Shown: in pieces, positions 16,795 through 25,006 of the stretch
Layout of the letters: each line of letters opens with the position of its first letter
Numbering within the stretch: position 1 is the stretch's first letter
Assembly (NCBI GenBank): GCA_905192805.1
Contig: CAJJMF010000004.1
Span: 1-34,459, forward strand
From: an uncultured Sutterella sp.
Lineage (GTDB): Bacteria > Pseudomonadota > Gammaproteobacteria > Burkholderiales > Burkholderiaceae_F
DNA: 34,459 bases
Direction: 5' to 3'
The notes under the pieces: model-generated
What the model was told of the DNA's origin: nothing
What the model saw: the letters and a program-made list of their open reading frames with translations, nothing else
Database searches by the model: none
Position numbers and translations under genes: made by a program

Positions 16795-17469
16795 ATGCCT
16801 AACGCTACCGCAGATTTATCTATTCTGACTTTGGTTGCCAATGCCAGTCTCGTGGTGAAGCTTGTGCTCGCCGTTTTGCTGAGTCTCTCTGTGGCCAGCT
16901 GGACCGTGATTTTCCGCAAATACTTCTTTGTGAAACGTTCGACCCAGCAGGTTGACGAATTTGAAGACCGTTTTTGGCACGGTGTCGAATTGATGCAACT
17001 CTTAGACTCCGCCCGTCGCAACAAAGACGCCAGTGGTATCGAGGAACGCATCTTTGAAGCCGGGATGAATGAGTTCTTAAAACAGAACCGCCAAGACCCC
17101 CACGCGCTCAACAGCGTCTCGCGCGCCATGAAAGCTGTCTACACCCGTGAAATGGACCGTATGGAAGCCGGGCTACCTCTGCTGGCTTCGATTGGTTCCA
17201 CGGCCCCTTACATTGGCTTATTTGGTACCGTCTGGGGGATTATGCACGCCTTTACGGGTTTAGCCACGCTCGATAACGTGAGTTTAGCGGTGGTAGCACC
17301 GGGGATTGCGGAAGCGTTGGTGGCAACTGCCATCGGGCTGTTTGCCGCTATTCCGGCTGTGGCTGCGTATAACTTCTACAACAACCGAATCATGCGCTTA
17401 GCCAACCGTATCGACGGCTTTAGTGAAGAATTCCTCAACATTCTGCAACGTCAGCAGTCAAGGGGGTAA
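16795..17469 (+). CDS. tolQ: Tol-Pal system proton-channel subunit TolQ
   Basis: A 224-residue inner-membrane protein of the TolQ/ExbB/MotA family. Helices are at about 19-39, 128-153 and 168-193, with the conserved GLFGTVWGIMHAF and GIAEALVATAIGLFAAIPA segments. With TolR it forms the proton-driven motor that energises TolA at the division site. There is no Shine-Dalgarno sequence. The ybgC-tolQ gap holds a small perfect hairpin (16735-16741 with 16744-16750) that overlaps the ybgC stop and is followed at a distance by a TTTTTT run, so partial termination is possible. Confidence 0.95.
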   Translation: MPNATADLSILTLVANASLVVKLVLAVLLSLSVASWTVIFRKYFFVKRSTQQVDEFEDRFWHGVELMQLLDSARRNKDASGIEERIFEAGMNEFLKQNRQDPHALNSVSRAMKAVYTREMDRMEAGLPLLASIGSTAPYIGLFGTVWGIMHAFTGLATLDNVSLAVVAPGIAEALVATAIGLFAAIPAVAAYNFYNNRIMRLANRIDGFSEEFLNILQRQQSRG

Positions 17470-17472
17470 GCC

Positions 17473-17904
17473 ATGGGGCTGCGTGATAATTCCAAACGCA
17501 AAGGGCTCATGGCCGAGATGAACGTCGTTCCATATATCGACGTGATGCTCGTGCTGGTTGTGATCTTGATGGTCGCAGCCCCCTTTGTGAATCCGAGCCT
17601 GATTAATTTGCCTTCTGTGAGCAAGGCAAGCAAAGCACCCGAACAAATCATTGAAGTGATCGTGTTCCCGGACGGCCATATGTCGATTCGCAGTGGGAAA
17701 AACTTAACCCCGGTGGATATGCCTGGGTTAGTGAATGCTGTCAAAGCAGCCCAAGGGGACAAAGTCGACACCCCCGTCGTGGTAGCAGCGGATAAAGAAG
17801 TTCGCTATGACGCAGTGATTAATGTTCTGAAAACCCTTCAGGCGGCAGATATTGCCCGTGTGGGCCTCTCCCTACGTGTGGAACGTAGTGCGGCCGCACG
17901 CTAA
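17473..17904 (+). CDS. tolR: Tol-Pal system subunit TolR
   Basis: A 143-residue ExbD/TolR protein with a short cytoplasmic N-terminus, one membrane helix (about 20-40) and a periplasmic domain. The proton-translocating Asp is Asp23 in PYIDVMLVLVV, at the same position as in E. coli TolR. It begins 3 nt after tolQ with GGGGG as its ribosome-binding site, and its stop codon overlaps the tolA start. Confidence 0.95.
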   Translation: MGLRDNSKRKGLMAEMNVVPYIDVMLVLVVILMVAAPFVNPSLINLPSVSKASKAPEQIIEVIVFPDGHMSIRSGKNLTPVDMPGLVNAVKAAQGDKVDTPVVVAADKEVRYDAVINVLKTLQAADIARVGLSLRVERSAAAR

Positions 17905-19094
17905 TGAAATCCATTATGAGCGATAAGATCGAATACACCAATGACGAGTACGAAAAGCGAGAGGGCAAGCTCTCTTTGCTTTTATCGGCGTTTGTGCATG
18001 TTCTGCTCTTTATCGGACTCTTTACTGTCTTTAATTGGCAAACACAATCCGAAACGGTGTATGCCGAACTCTGGGCTCCTGAGGATATCTCGTCAGGAAA
18101 CGATCCCAATGGGGTAGCCCAGAAAGTGCCAGACAAAGAACCCGATCCTAAGGCCAAACCCAATCAGGAGCCCCAGGAAGAGGAACTCGCCCAAGCGAAG
18201 GCACAGCTCGAAGCAGCCATGAAGCGTGACGAGCAGGCTCGCGAGCAAGCCCGTCAGCAACAGATTCTCCAAGCCCAAAAGGCTCGAGAAGAGGCGCAAC
18301 GCCAAGCTGAAGAGCAACGTCGTCAGGAAGAAGCACAACGTGCCAAAGAAGCGCAATTAGCTCGGGAAAAAGCAGAAGCCGAACGGATTGAAAAAGAACG
18401 TCAAGACGCCATTGCCGCCGAAAAACAACGCGAGCAAGAGCGTAAACGTCAAGAGGCAGAACGTTTAGCCCAAGAAAAACTCGCCCAGGAAAAGAAGAAA
18501 GCCGAAGAAGCCCGTAAGGCCGAAGAGGCTCGTCAGAAAGAATTGGCCGAACAAAAACGCCAAGAAGAACTGAAAAAACAGGAAGAGTTAAAGAAGCAGG
18601 CTGAGGCGAAAGCCAAAGAAGAGGCCCGTATTGCTGCGGAAAAGAAGGCCGCTGAAGAGCGCAAGGAACGTGAACGTATTCGTCAGGCGATGCGTCAGCA
18701 AGAATTGGCACGTCTCAATGCGAAGGTCGACCCCAATGGAACCCGTTCGGGTCGCACGACGGGTGACAAGAATAACGTACGTCAAAACCTAACGGGTTCT
18801 GCGTTTGCACGCTATAACGCTCGCGTTGTGGCCTGTATTCGTCCGCACATCACCATCGACGTTGGGGCGAATGTCAAACGTGGTCAGTACGTGGCGGAGT
18901 ACGAAGTGCAATTATTACCAACGGGTGAACGGGTGGGGAACCCACGTCAGCTGAAGTCCTCAGGATGGGTCGCTTATGACCGTACGGTTGAGAGCGCCAT
19001 CATGAAGTGTCAGCCGTTCCCGAAACCCGATCCGGGTAACGATGTGCCGCGTTCGTTGAAGCTCACCTTTGACCCTGTGGACGATAAGTCCTAA
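17904..19094 (+). CDS. tolA: Tol-Pal system periplasm-spanning protein TolA
   Basis: A 396-residue protein in three parts: an N-terminal membrane anchor (about 24-44) with the conserved Ser/His segment SAFVHVLLF; a long Ala/Glu/Lys/Arg/Gln coiled coil (about 90-270) that spans the periplasm; and a folded C-terminal domain (about 290-396) with two Cys that could form a disulfide (in VACIRP and IMKCQP). TolA links the TolQR motor to Pal during constriction. The ATG at 17904 overlaps the tolR stop by one base; Met5 (17916) is a possible alternative, and neither has a ribosome-binding site. tolB and pal do not follow. Confidence 0.92.
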   Translation: MKSIMSDKIEYTNDEYEKREGKLSLLLSAFVHVLLFIGLFTVFNWQTQSETVYAELWAPEDISSGNDPNGVAQKVPDKEPDPKAKPNQEPQEEELAQAKAQLEAAMKRDEQAREQARQQQILQAQKAREEAQRQAEEQRRQEEAQRAKEAQLAREKAEAERIEKERQDAIAAEKQREQERKRQEAERLAQEKLAQEKKKAEEARKAEEARQKELAEQKRQEELKKQEELKKQAEAKAKEEARIAAEKKAAEERKERERIRQAMRQQELARLNAKVDPNGTRSGRTTGDKNNVRQNLTGSAFARYNARVVACIRPHITIDVGANVKRGQYVAEYEVQLLPTGERVGNPRQLKSSGWVAYDRTVESAIMKCQPFPKPDPGNDVPRSLKLTFDPVDDKS

Positions 19095-19120
19095 AGGCGG
19101 CAACCTGAACGCTTTTAGAG

Positions 19121-19155
19121 AAAGGCCCTGCTTCCGTATGGAGGCAGGGCCTTTT
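19121..19155 (+). terminator. Strong terminator after tolA, probably bidirectional with proS
   Basis: A 15-bp hairpin (19121-19135 with 19140-19154, one G-T pair, loop GTAT) with a T tail on the plus strand and an A-rich 5' arm that gives T residues on the minus strand. It lies between convergent tolA and proS. Confidence 0.88.
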
Positions 19156-19179
19156 GTTGAGCGCTAATCGCGGTGATGC

Positions 19180-20925
19180 TTAACGCTGAATTTTAGCCAC
19201 GATACGATCGCACGCTTCGTCGATCTTAATCATTTCCTTGTTGTCCATGTCGCGACGGCAAACGTATTCCACTTCGCCATTGGCTAAGCCACGATCACCA
19301 ATCACCACACGGTGCGGCACACCGATCAATTCCCAATCGGCAAACATCACCCCTGGACGCAAGTCACGGTCATCGAGGATCACATCCACACCACGTGCCT
19401 TAAGGTCTTCGTAAAGCTTTTCCGCAGCCTCACGGACTGCGTCACTCTTAGCAAGGTTCATCGGACAAATCACGACTTCAAAGGGCGCGATGGCATCAGG
19501 CCACATAATGCCGCGATCGTCATGGCACTGTTCAATCGCAGCGCCCACTAAGCGCGTGACACCAATCCCGTAGCAACCCATCTGTAAGACTTGGGGCTTG
19601 CCGTTTTCATCTAAAAAGGTCGCATTGAGCGCTTCGGAATACTTCGTACCCAAGTAAAACACATGGCCCACTTCGATACCACGCTGCATCTTCAACACGC
19701 CTTTCCCATCGGGCGAACGGTCGCCTTCGACTACGTTACGTAAATCCGCCACTTTGGGTTCGGGCAAATCACGACCAAAATTGACCCCACTGAAGTGGTA
19801 CCCTTCTTCATTGGCACCACAAACGAAGTCCGACATATTGGCCACCGTCAAGTCCGCATAAATCACTACGTCTTTGCCTGCATTCACCGGACCAATATAA
19901 CCCGGCTTCGAGCCAAAGTTGGCCACGATTTCTTCTTCGGTAGCAAAGCGGAACCCATCCTTTAATTCAGGCAAGTGACCGGCTTTGACTTCGTTTAAGT
20001 CATGGTCAGCACGTAAGAGGATTAACACCACCTGTGCAGGCAACGGTTCCCCTTTTTCATTCACACGATCCGCAGCGAGAATCACACTCTTGACAGAGTT
20101 CGTGAGCGGAAGCTTTAAGAATTCCGACACCGTTTCGCACTTTTCCATGCCCGGCGTAGCGTGTTTCACCATGGGTTCACGAGGTTCAGCACGGGTTTCA
20201 ATCAAGCTAAAGGCTTCTGCTAATTCGATATTGGCCGCGTAATCGCTTTCCGGGCAGTACGCAATCACATCTTCGCCGACGTCTGCGATCACCTGGAATT
20301 CATGGGAACGACTCCCCCCAATAGCGCCCGTATCAGCACGCACGGCACGGAACATTAAACCTAAACGGGTAAAAATGCGCTGGTAGGCAGCAAACATCTT
20401 GTCGTAGGAGAGACTTGCACCGGCTTCATCACGGTCAAACGAGTAGGCATCCTTCATCGTGAATTCACGACCACGCATCACCCCAAAGCGAGGACGACGT
20501 TCGTCGCGGAATTTGGTCTGAATGTGATAGAAATTCACGGGCAACTGACGCCAGCTCTTGATTTCTTGGCGGGCAATGTCGGTCACCACTTCTTCCGAAG
20601 TGGGCTGAATCACGAAATCGCGATCATGGCGATCTTTAAAGCGCAACAGCTCGTCACCATACTTGGCCCAGCGACCCGACTCCTGCCAGAGTTCGGCTGG
20701 CTGCACGATGGGCATGAGCAATTCGATCGCTCCAGCGGCGTCCATTTCTTCACGAATGATCTTTTCGATCTTACGGATCGTACGAAGACCAATCGGCATA
20801 TAGTTATACACCCCAGCAGCTAACTTCTTAATCATCCCGGCTCGGATGGAGAGCTTCATGCTGGTAATATCGGCATCAGCGGGCGCTTCTTTGAGCGTCG
20901 AAATAAAGTAGGAACGGGCTCGCAT
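19180..20925 (-). CDS. proS: Prolyl-tRNA synthetase (bacterial type)
   Basis: A 581-residue class II aminoacyl-tRNA synthetase that charges tRNA-Pro. Motif 2 lies in FRDERRPRFGVMRGREF, followed by FTMKDAYSFD; motif 3 is MGCYGIGVTRLV near 440-450. Between them (about 225-400) is the insertion domain typical of bacterial enzymes, which edits Ala-tRNA-Pro. The C-terminal anticodon-binding domain begins near 470. MRARSYFISTLKEAP matches the family start, though no Shine-Dalgarno sequence precedes it. proB lies upstream on the same strand across 164 nt. Confidence 0.97.
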   Translation of the reverse strand: MRARSYFISTLKEAPADADITSMKLSIRAGMIKKLAAGVYNYMPIGLRTIRKIEKIIREEMDAAGAIELLMPIVQPAELWQESGRWAKYGDELLRFKDRHDRDFVIQPTSEEVVTDIARQEIKSWRQLPVNFYHIQTKFRDERRPRFGVMRGREFTMKDAYSFDRDEAGASLSYDKMFAAYQRIFTRLGLMFRAVRADTGAIGGSRSHEFQVIADVGEDVIAYCPESDYAANIELAEAFSLIETRAEPREPMVKHATPGMEKCETVSEFLKLPLTNSVKSVILAADRVNEKGEPLPAQVVLILLRADHDLNEVKAGHLPELKDGFRFATEEEIVANFGSKPGYIGPVNAGKDVVIYADLTVANMSDFVCGANEEGYHFSGVNFGRDLPEPKVADLRNVVEGDRSPDGKGVLKMQRGIEVGHVFYLGTKYSEALNATFLDENGKPQVLQMGCYGIGVTRLVGAAIEQCHDDRGIMWPDAIAPFEVVICPMNLAKSDAVREAAEKLYEDLKARGVDVILDDRDLRPGVMFADWELIGVPHRVVIGDRGLANGEVEYVCRRDMDNKEMIKIDEACDRIVAKIQR

Positions 20926-20954
20926 AAATTTGAGTTGAATGTGTTAAAGACAAC

Positions 20955-20983
20955 GGCCTTCCGACAAACGGTGAAGGAAGGCC
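20955..20983 (-). promoter_or_regulatory. Hairpin in the proS leader
   Basis: An 8-bp perfect stem, GGCCTTCC (20955-20962) with GGAAGGCC (20976-20983), lies between proB and proS, 30 nt before the proS start. A candidate -10 (TACAAT on the minus strand, 21007-21002) lies just upstream, so the hairpin would be in the proS leader. It does not look like a T-box, and no anti-terminator partner is evident. Confidence 0.35.
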
Positions 20984-21042
20984 AGTAAAAAGCTGTCGTT
21001 CATTGTACTCGAATCGCATAAGCTGAGGTTAGGCGAAGGCAA

Positions 21043-21066
21043 AGAAATGGGCACCATGTGGTGCCC
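21043..21066 (-). terminator. Terminator of proB built on the tRNA-like CCA end
   Basis: GGGCACCA (21049-21056) pairs with TGGTGCCC (21059-21066); on the minus strand the hairpin is followed by ATTTCTTT. The right arm is the acceptor-CCA end of the tRNA-like fragment. The T tract is interrupted, so strength is uncertain. Confidence 0.5.
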
Positions 21067-21083
21067 GGGGAGAGACTCGAACT
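21059..21083 (-). other. tRNA 3'-end fragment (remnant or attachment-site scar)
   Basis: Read on the minus strand, the sequence from 21083 to 21059 matches tRNA positions 52-76: G53, the T-loop TTCGAGT, C61, a 5-nt T-stem arm CTCTC, a 7-nt acceptor arm CCCGGGC, discriminator A and an encoded CCA, all at exact spacing. The sequence before it does not pair as a T-stem and is the end of proB, so this is a fragment and not a working tRNA. Matching acceptor sequence GCCCGGG is common in tRNA-Leu, but the parent cannot be named. Such fragments typically arise by integration at tRNA 3' ends. Confidence 0.6.
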
Positions 21084-21089
21084 TGGCGC

Positions 21090-22202
21090 TTACTCAAATA
21101 CGACCATATTGTCGCGATGAATAATCTCGGGCTGCTCGATATAGCCCAAACGCTCGACGATCTCATCGGTGTGCGCACGTCGAATACGTAACGCATCCGT
21201 GCTTGAATAGTTCACTAAGCCACGGGCGATCGGCGTACCGTCTTCGGTAATACAGGTCACGACTTCCCCACGCACAAATTCGCCTTGCACATCCACGACC
21301 CCCACCGGTAAGAGCGAAGTGTGTTGGGACTGCATCGCTTTGGCCGCTCCCGCGTCCACAACCAAATACCCCGACGAGCGTAAATGGTCGGCAATCCACT
21401 GTTTGCGTGCATGATAAATCGACGCGCTCGGCATCAAATGCGTTCCAATGTGCTCGCCTTGGGCTAACCGTACGAGTACGTTGGGTTCACGACCACTCGC
21501 GATAATTGTGCCGGCCCCAGAACGCGCCGCACGTTTGGCCGCCAAAATCTTCGTAATCATTCCACCCTTGGAAAGCGAGCTCGCTGCCCCTCCCGCCATT
21601 TTTTCGAGTTGGGGGTCACCCGCCGTTGCCGATTCCACAAACTGCGCATTTGGATCCTTGCGGGGGTCGGCCGTATAAAGCCCACGCTGATCGGTGAGGA
21701 TCACCAACACATCGGCTTCAACCAAGTTCGTGACTAAGGCACCGAGGGTGTCATTGTCACCCACCTTAATTTCGTTCGTAACCACCGTATCATTTTCATT
21801 AATCACCGGCACGATCCCTAAGCGCAATAACTCACGGATGGTCATGCGAGCATTCAAATATTGTTCACGATCCGTAAGGTTTTGGTGTGTCAACAACACT
21901 TGGGCCGTGCCAATCCCATGTTCGCGGAAATGGGTTTCATACGCCTGAACCAGCCCCATTTGCCCCACGGCGGCAGCCGCTTGCAATTCGTAGACCTTCT
22001 CGGGTCGCTTTTCCCAACCTAAACGAAGTACACCTTCCGCGATAGCCCCTGAACTCACTAAGATGACTTCTTTTCCCATCTTTTGCAAGTTCGCAATTTG
22101 CGTGGCCCATCGTTCAATGGCCGCCACATCGAGCCCGCGACCATCATTGGTCACCAATGCACTACCAACTTTAATCACGACGCGGGTTGCTTCCTTGAGC
22201 AT
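21090..22202 (-). CDS. proB: Glutamate 5-kinase
   Basis: A 370-residue enzyme for the first step of proline synthesis, phosphorylating glutamate at the gamma-carboxylate. The amino-acid-kinase domain starts with VVIKVGSALVTNDG (8-21) and holds VPVINENDTV (the glutamate-binding loop) and the GGMITK segment. A C-terminal PUA domain occupies about 280-360. The ATG has a very strong GGGAGGAG ribosome-binding site. It follows obgE at one remove (the NCS2 permease lies between) in a region where Burkholderiales usually have obgE-proB adjacent. Confidence 0.96.
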   Translation of the reverse strand: MLKEATRVVIKVGSALVTNDGRGLDVAAIERWATQIANLQKMGKEVILVSSGAIAEGVLRLGWEKRPEKVYELQAAAAVGQMGLVQAYETHFREHGIGTAQVLLTHQNLTDREQYLNARMTIRELLRLGIVPVINENDTVVTNEIKVGDNDTLGALVTNLVEADVLVILTDQRGLYTADPRKDPNAQFVESATAGDPQLEKMAGGAASSLSKGGMITKILAAKRAARSGAGTIIASGREPNVLVRLAQGEHIGTHLMPSASIYHARKQWIADHLRSSGYLVVDAGAAKAMQSQHTSLLPVGVVDVQGEFVRGEVVTCITEDGTPIARGLVNYSSTDALRIRRAHTDEIVERLGYIEQPEIIHRDNMVVFE

Positions 22203-22253
22203 AGCTCTCCTCCCTTATTGCGCATTCTTTGATGTGTGTTGCTTACGGAACAT

Positions 22254-22287
22254 GAAAAAAACCGTCGCCTCCCAAGGAAACGACGGT
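22254..22287 (-). terminator. Terminator of the NCS2 permease gene
   Basis: On the minus strand ACCGTCG (22287-22281) pairs with CGACGGT (22267-22261), followed by seven T residues (22260-22254). It lies between the permease stop (22319) and proB. Confidence 0.8.
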
Positions 22288-22318
22288 CCACGGTTGCTTA
22301 ACTGATTGTAGCGATATT

Positions 22319-23632
22319 TTAGGTACGCATCACAAAGTTAATCACAAAGCACGCAGCAATGATGTACATGAAGGGCGTGACGTCGCGCCAACGACCGGTC
22401 AGCACATGTAAGAGCGCGTAGCTAATGAAGCCAAAACCGAACCCTGTGGCAATATTGAACGTAAACGGCATCACCACGATGGTTAAGAAGGCAGGAATGG
22501 CTACCTCTAACTTATCAAAGCGGATATTGACCACTTCTTGCATCATCAAGGCACCCACGATCACCAACACGGGGCTCGTGGCATAGCTCGGCACGATCCC
22601 AACGAGCGGAATAAAGAAGAGCGCAAGCATAAAGCAGATGGCGGTGACCACGGCGGTTAAGCCCGTACGACCCCCCGCTGCTACGCCCGCAGCACTTTCC
22701 AAATACGACGTTGCCGTCGTCGTCCCCATCACGGCCGAGAACATGGTCCCAACGGAGTCCGTGATAAAGGCTTTGTCTAAATTGTGGATTTCACCATCTG
22801 GACGCATAAAGCCACACTTACGGGCCAAGCCAATCAACACGCCCATGTTGTCGAACAAGTCGACCATGGTCAAGGTAAAGATGATGCTAATGAGGCCATG
22901 CGACAACGCACTCTTTAAGTCCATCTGCATGAACGTCCCGGCCACGTCCGGCAAGCTCGTCGACACCCAGCTTCCCGAAGGCAGTTGCGTCACGCCACAG
23001 GCCACGCCCAAGATCGTCGTCACGATGATCCCTAAGAGCATCGCCGCACGGAACTTCAAGATCATGAGCGTACTCGTAAAGAAGAACCCAAACATAAATA
23101 AGAGCACTTCAGGCTTGGACACGTTACCCAAAGTCACGAACGTGCTCGGATCCTTCACAACGATCCCGCCATTTTTTAACCCGATGAGGGCAATGAAGGA
23201 ACCAATCCCCACCACGATCGCAAGCTTTAAGTCCATCGGCACGGAATTCACAATGTACTGACGGATGCGAGTGACCGTTAAAAGGAAAAACACGATACCC
23301 GAGATAAATACGGCGCCAAGACCCGCTTGCCACGTATAACCAGCGGGACCACAGACGTAGTACGCAAAGAACGCCGTAATACCCAGCCCCGGAGCCACAC
23401 CCACCGGATACTTCGCCCAGAGCCCCATTAAGAGCGTAATGGCGATCGTCACGATAATGGTGGCACCCACCACGGCATCTTTGGGCATACCGCCATCGGC
23501 AAGCATCCCAGGGACCACGAAAATCAAATAGGCCATAGCCATGAAAGTGGTAATCCCAGCAAAGACTTCCTGGGTTACCGTGGTGTTGTGGTCTTTAAGC
23601 TTAAAGACATTCTCCAACATAGAGTTGAACAT
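22319..23632 (-). CDS. NCS2/AzgA-type purine permease
   Basis: A 437-residue polytopic inner-membrane protein, with about 12-14 helices, of the AzgA-like branch of the NCS2 family, which imports adenine, guanine or hypoxanthine with protons. The N-terminal EVFAGITTFMAMAYLIFV and the signature GTTTATSYLESAAGVAAGG (about residues 300-320) are characteristic. The motif does not decide between adenine and guanine/hypoxanthine transport. The start at 23632 has AAGG about 10 nt upstream. It has its own terminator on each side (its own at 22254 and that of obgE at 23674), so it is an independent unit inserted between obgE and proB. Confidence 0.92.
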   Translation of the reverse strand: MFNSMLENVFKLKDHNTTVTQEVFAGITTFMAMAYLIFVVPGMLADGGMPKDAVVGATIIVTIAITLLMGLWAKYPVGVAPGLGITAFFAYYVCGPAGYTWQAGLGAVFISGIVFFLLTVTRIRQYIVNSVPMDLKLAIVVGIGSFIALIGLKNGGIVVKDPSTFVTLGNVSKPEVLLFMFGFFFTSTLMILKFRAAMLLGIIVTTILGVACGVTQLPSGSWVSTSLPDVAGTFMQMDLKSALSHGLISIIFTLTMVDLFDNMGVLIGLARKCGFMRPDGEIHNLDKAFITDSVGTMFSAVMGTTTATSYLESAAGVAAGGRTGLTAVVTAICFMLALFFIPLVGIVPSYATSPVLVIVGALMMQEVVNIRFDKLEVAIPAFLTIVVMPFTFNIATGFGFGFISYALLHVLTGRWRDVTPFMYIIAACFVINFVMRT

Positions 23633-23673
23633 AATGGGGGAACCTTCTTAAAGTTGAGTTTGAGGTTAATAAC

Positions 23674-23710
23674 AAAAAAAGGAAGCATCACCCGTAGATG
23701 TACTTCCTTT
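23674..23710 (-). terminator. Terminator after obgE
   Basis: On the minus strand AAAGGAAG (23710-23703) pairs with CTTCCTTT (23685-23678), with inner CATC/GATG pairing, followed by a run of seven T residues (23680-23674). Confidence 0.82.
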
Positions 23711-23722
23711 CAAAAATTGTTC

Positions 23723-24787
23723 TTATTGGACCGGATTAAAGCGTTCGTCATCCAAGAATGCCATCTCGCTACGACGATCTTCGTCAATCTTCTGTGCAAG
23801 CGCATTCACTAACGTATCGCACCCTTCACGGGTAGCCGCCGAAATCACAAAAAGTGGCGTCTCGTCATTGGCTAACTCGCGACGGTAGCGTTCAACCAGC
23901 GCTTCACGTTCGCTTTCTTCCACCAAGTCAAGCTTATTGAGTACGATCCAGCGAGGCTTCTCGGCTAAGGCGGGGTCATACTTCTCCAACTCCGTCACGA
24001 GGGCGCGTGCCTGCGCAATCGGATCCACGTCGCTGTCAAAGGGAGCCACATCAATCACATGCAACAAAATCTTCGTACGCGATAAGTGACGCAAGAACAA
24101 GTGACCTAAACCCGCCCCTTCGGCAGCCCCTTCGATTAAGCCCGGTACGTCCGCGAGCACAAAGCTCTGTTCCGGACCGACACGCACCACCCCTAAGTGC
24201 GGGTGTAACGTGGTAAAGGGATAGTCAGCAATCTTAGGACGGGCATTCGACACCGCGGTAATAAACGTCGATTTCCCTGCGTTAGGCATCCCTAAGAGTC
24301 CCACATCCGCGAGCACCGAAAGTTCGAGCTCAAGCGAACGGTACTGACCGGGTTCTCCCGGCGTGGCCTGTTTGGGAGCACGATTAATCGAGCTCTTGAA
24401 GTGCAAATTCCCTAAGCCGCCTTTACCGCCTGCAGCGAGCAGTGCACGCGAACCGTGCTGGTTCAAGTCGGCAATGATTTCCCCTGTGTCGGCATCACGA
24501 ATCAAGGTACCTACCGGCATACGTAATTCGATATCGGAACCCCCTGCCCCATAGCAGTCGGCACCACGGCCATTTTCACCGTTGGGCGCAAAGAATTTAC
24601 GGGTATAGCGGTAGTCCACTAACGTGTTGATATTGCGATCGGCAATGGCCCACACAGAACCACCACGACCACCATCTCCACCGTCCGGACCGCCTTTCGG
24701 AATGAATTTTTCACGGCGGAAGCTTGCCGCACCGTTGCCGCCCTTACCGCCCTGGACTTCAATTTTTGCTTCGTCAACAAACTTCAC
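23723..24787 (-). CDS. obgE: Obg-family GTPase
   Basis: A 354-residue GTPase that binds the 50S subunit and acts in ribosome assembly and stress signalling. The glycine-rich Obg fold covers about 1-158 (KGGNGAASFRREKFIPKGG and repeated GG turns). The G domain has GMPNAGKST at 166-174, DVPG at 213-216 and NKLD at 284-287. The start is GTG at 24785-24787, with AAAGG 7 nt upstream and the family-standard MKFVDEAKIEV. rplU-rpmA-obgE is a conserved order, but a terminator lies between rpmA and obgE here. Confidence 0.96.
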   Translation of the reverse strand: MKFVDEAKIEVQGGKGGNGAASFRREKFIPKGGPDGGDGGRGGSVWAIADRNINTLVDYRYTRKFFAPNGENGRGADCYGAGGSDIELRMPVGTLIRDADTGEIIADLNQHGSRALLAAGGKGGLGNLHFKSSINRAPKQATPGEPGQYRSLELELSVLADVGLLGMPNAGKSTFITAVSNARPKIADYPFTTLHPHLGVVRVGPEQSFVLADVPGLIEGAAEGAGLGHLFLRHLSRTKILLHVIDVAPFDSDVDPIAQARALVTELEKYDPALAEKPRWIVLNKLDLVEESEREALVERYRRELANDETPLFVISAATREGCDTLVNALAQKIDEDRRSEMAFLDDERFNPVQ

Positions 24788-24931
24788 TTGAGTACCTTTC
24801 TTAGGGAAAATACGACTCGTTAAAAAGTCGTTCAGAGAATAACAGAGTTTGGCACTGGGTGGGGTGGGAGAGACCCATTTTGTTTGTTTAATCCCCCATT
24901 GGAATAAGCCCTGTGTGCCAGAAAGAAATTG

Positions 24932-24958
24932 AAAAAGCCCAGTCGGAAACTGGGCTTT
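24932..24958 (-). terminator. Terminator after rplU-rpmA
   Basis: On the minus strand AAAGCCCAG (24958-24950 complement) pairs with CTGGGCTTT, 9 bp, followed by a T run. An additional inverted repeat (CTGCCTA/TAGGCAG) straddles the rpmA stop codon at about 24997-25013 but lacks a T tract. Confidence 0.82.
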
Positions 24959-25006
24959 CTGTTCTCATCGAGCCCCGGTTAGATGGGACCCCTCTCTGCC
25001 TAGTAA

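Noticed and set aside
18148..18711. 187-codon open frame on the minus strand
   Set aside because: Antisense to the repetitive TolA coiled coil, which commonly keeps the reverse frame open; not a gene.
20926..21000. T-box leader upstream of proS
   Set aside because: T-box leaders are not expected in Betaproteobacteria and no T-box sequence or specifier loop is visible; only a plain hairpin.
21059..21133. Possible full tRNA overlapping the 3' end of proB, since a GCCCGAG sits 75 nt upstream of the CCA
   Set aside because: That stretch encodes the conserved ProB C-terminus; D-arm, anticodon arm and T-stem do not form, so only the 3' fragment is supported.
22638..23261. 207-codon open frame on the plus strand
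   Set aside because: Exactly antisense to the NCS2 permease; composition mirrors hydrophobic codons of the real gene; no ribosome-binding site or family match.
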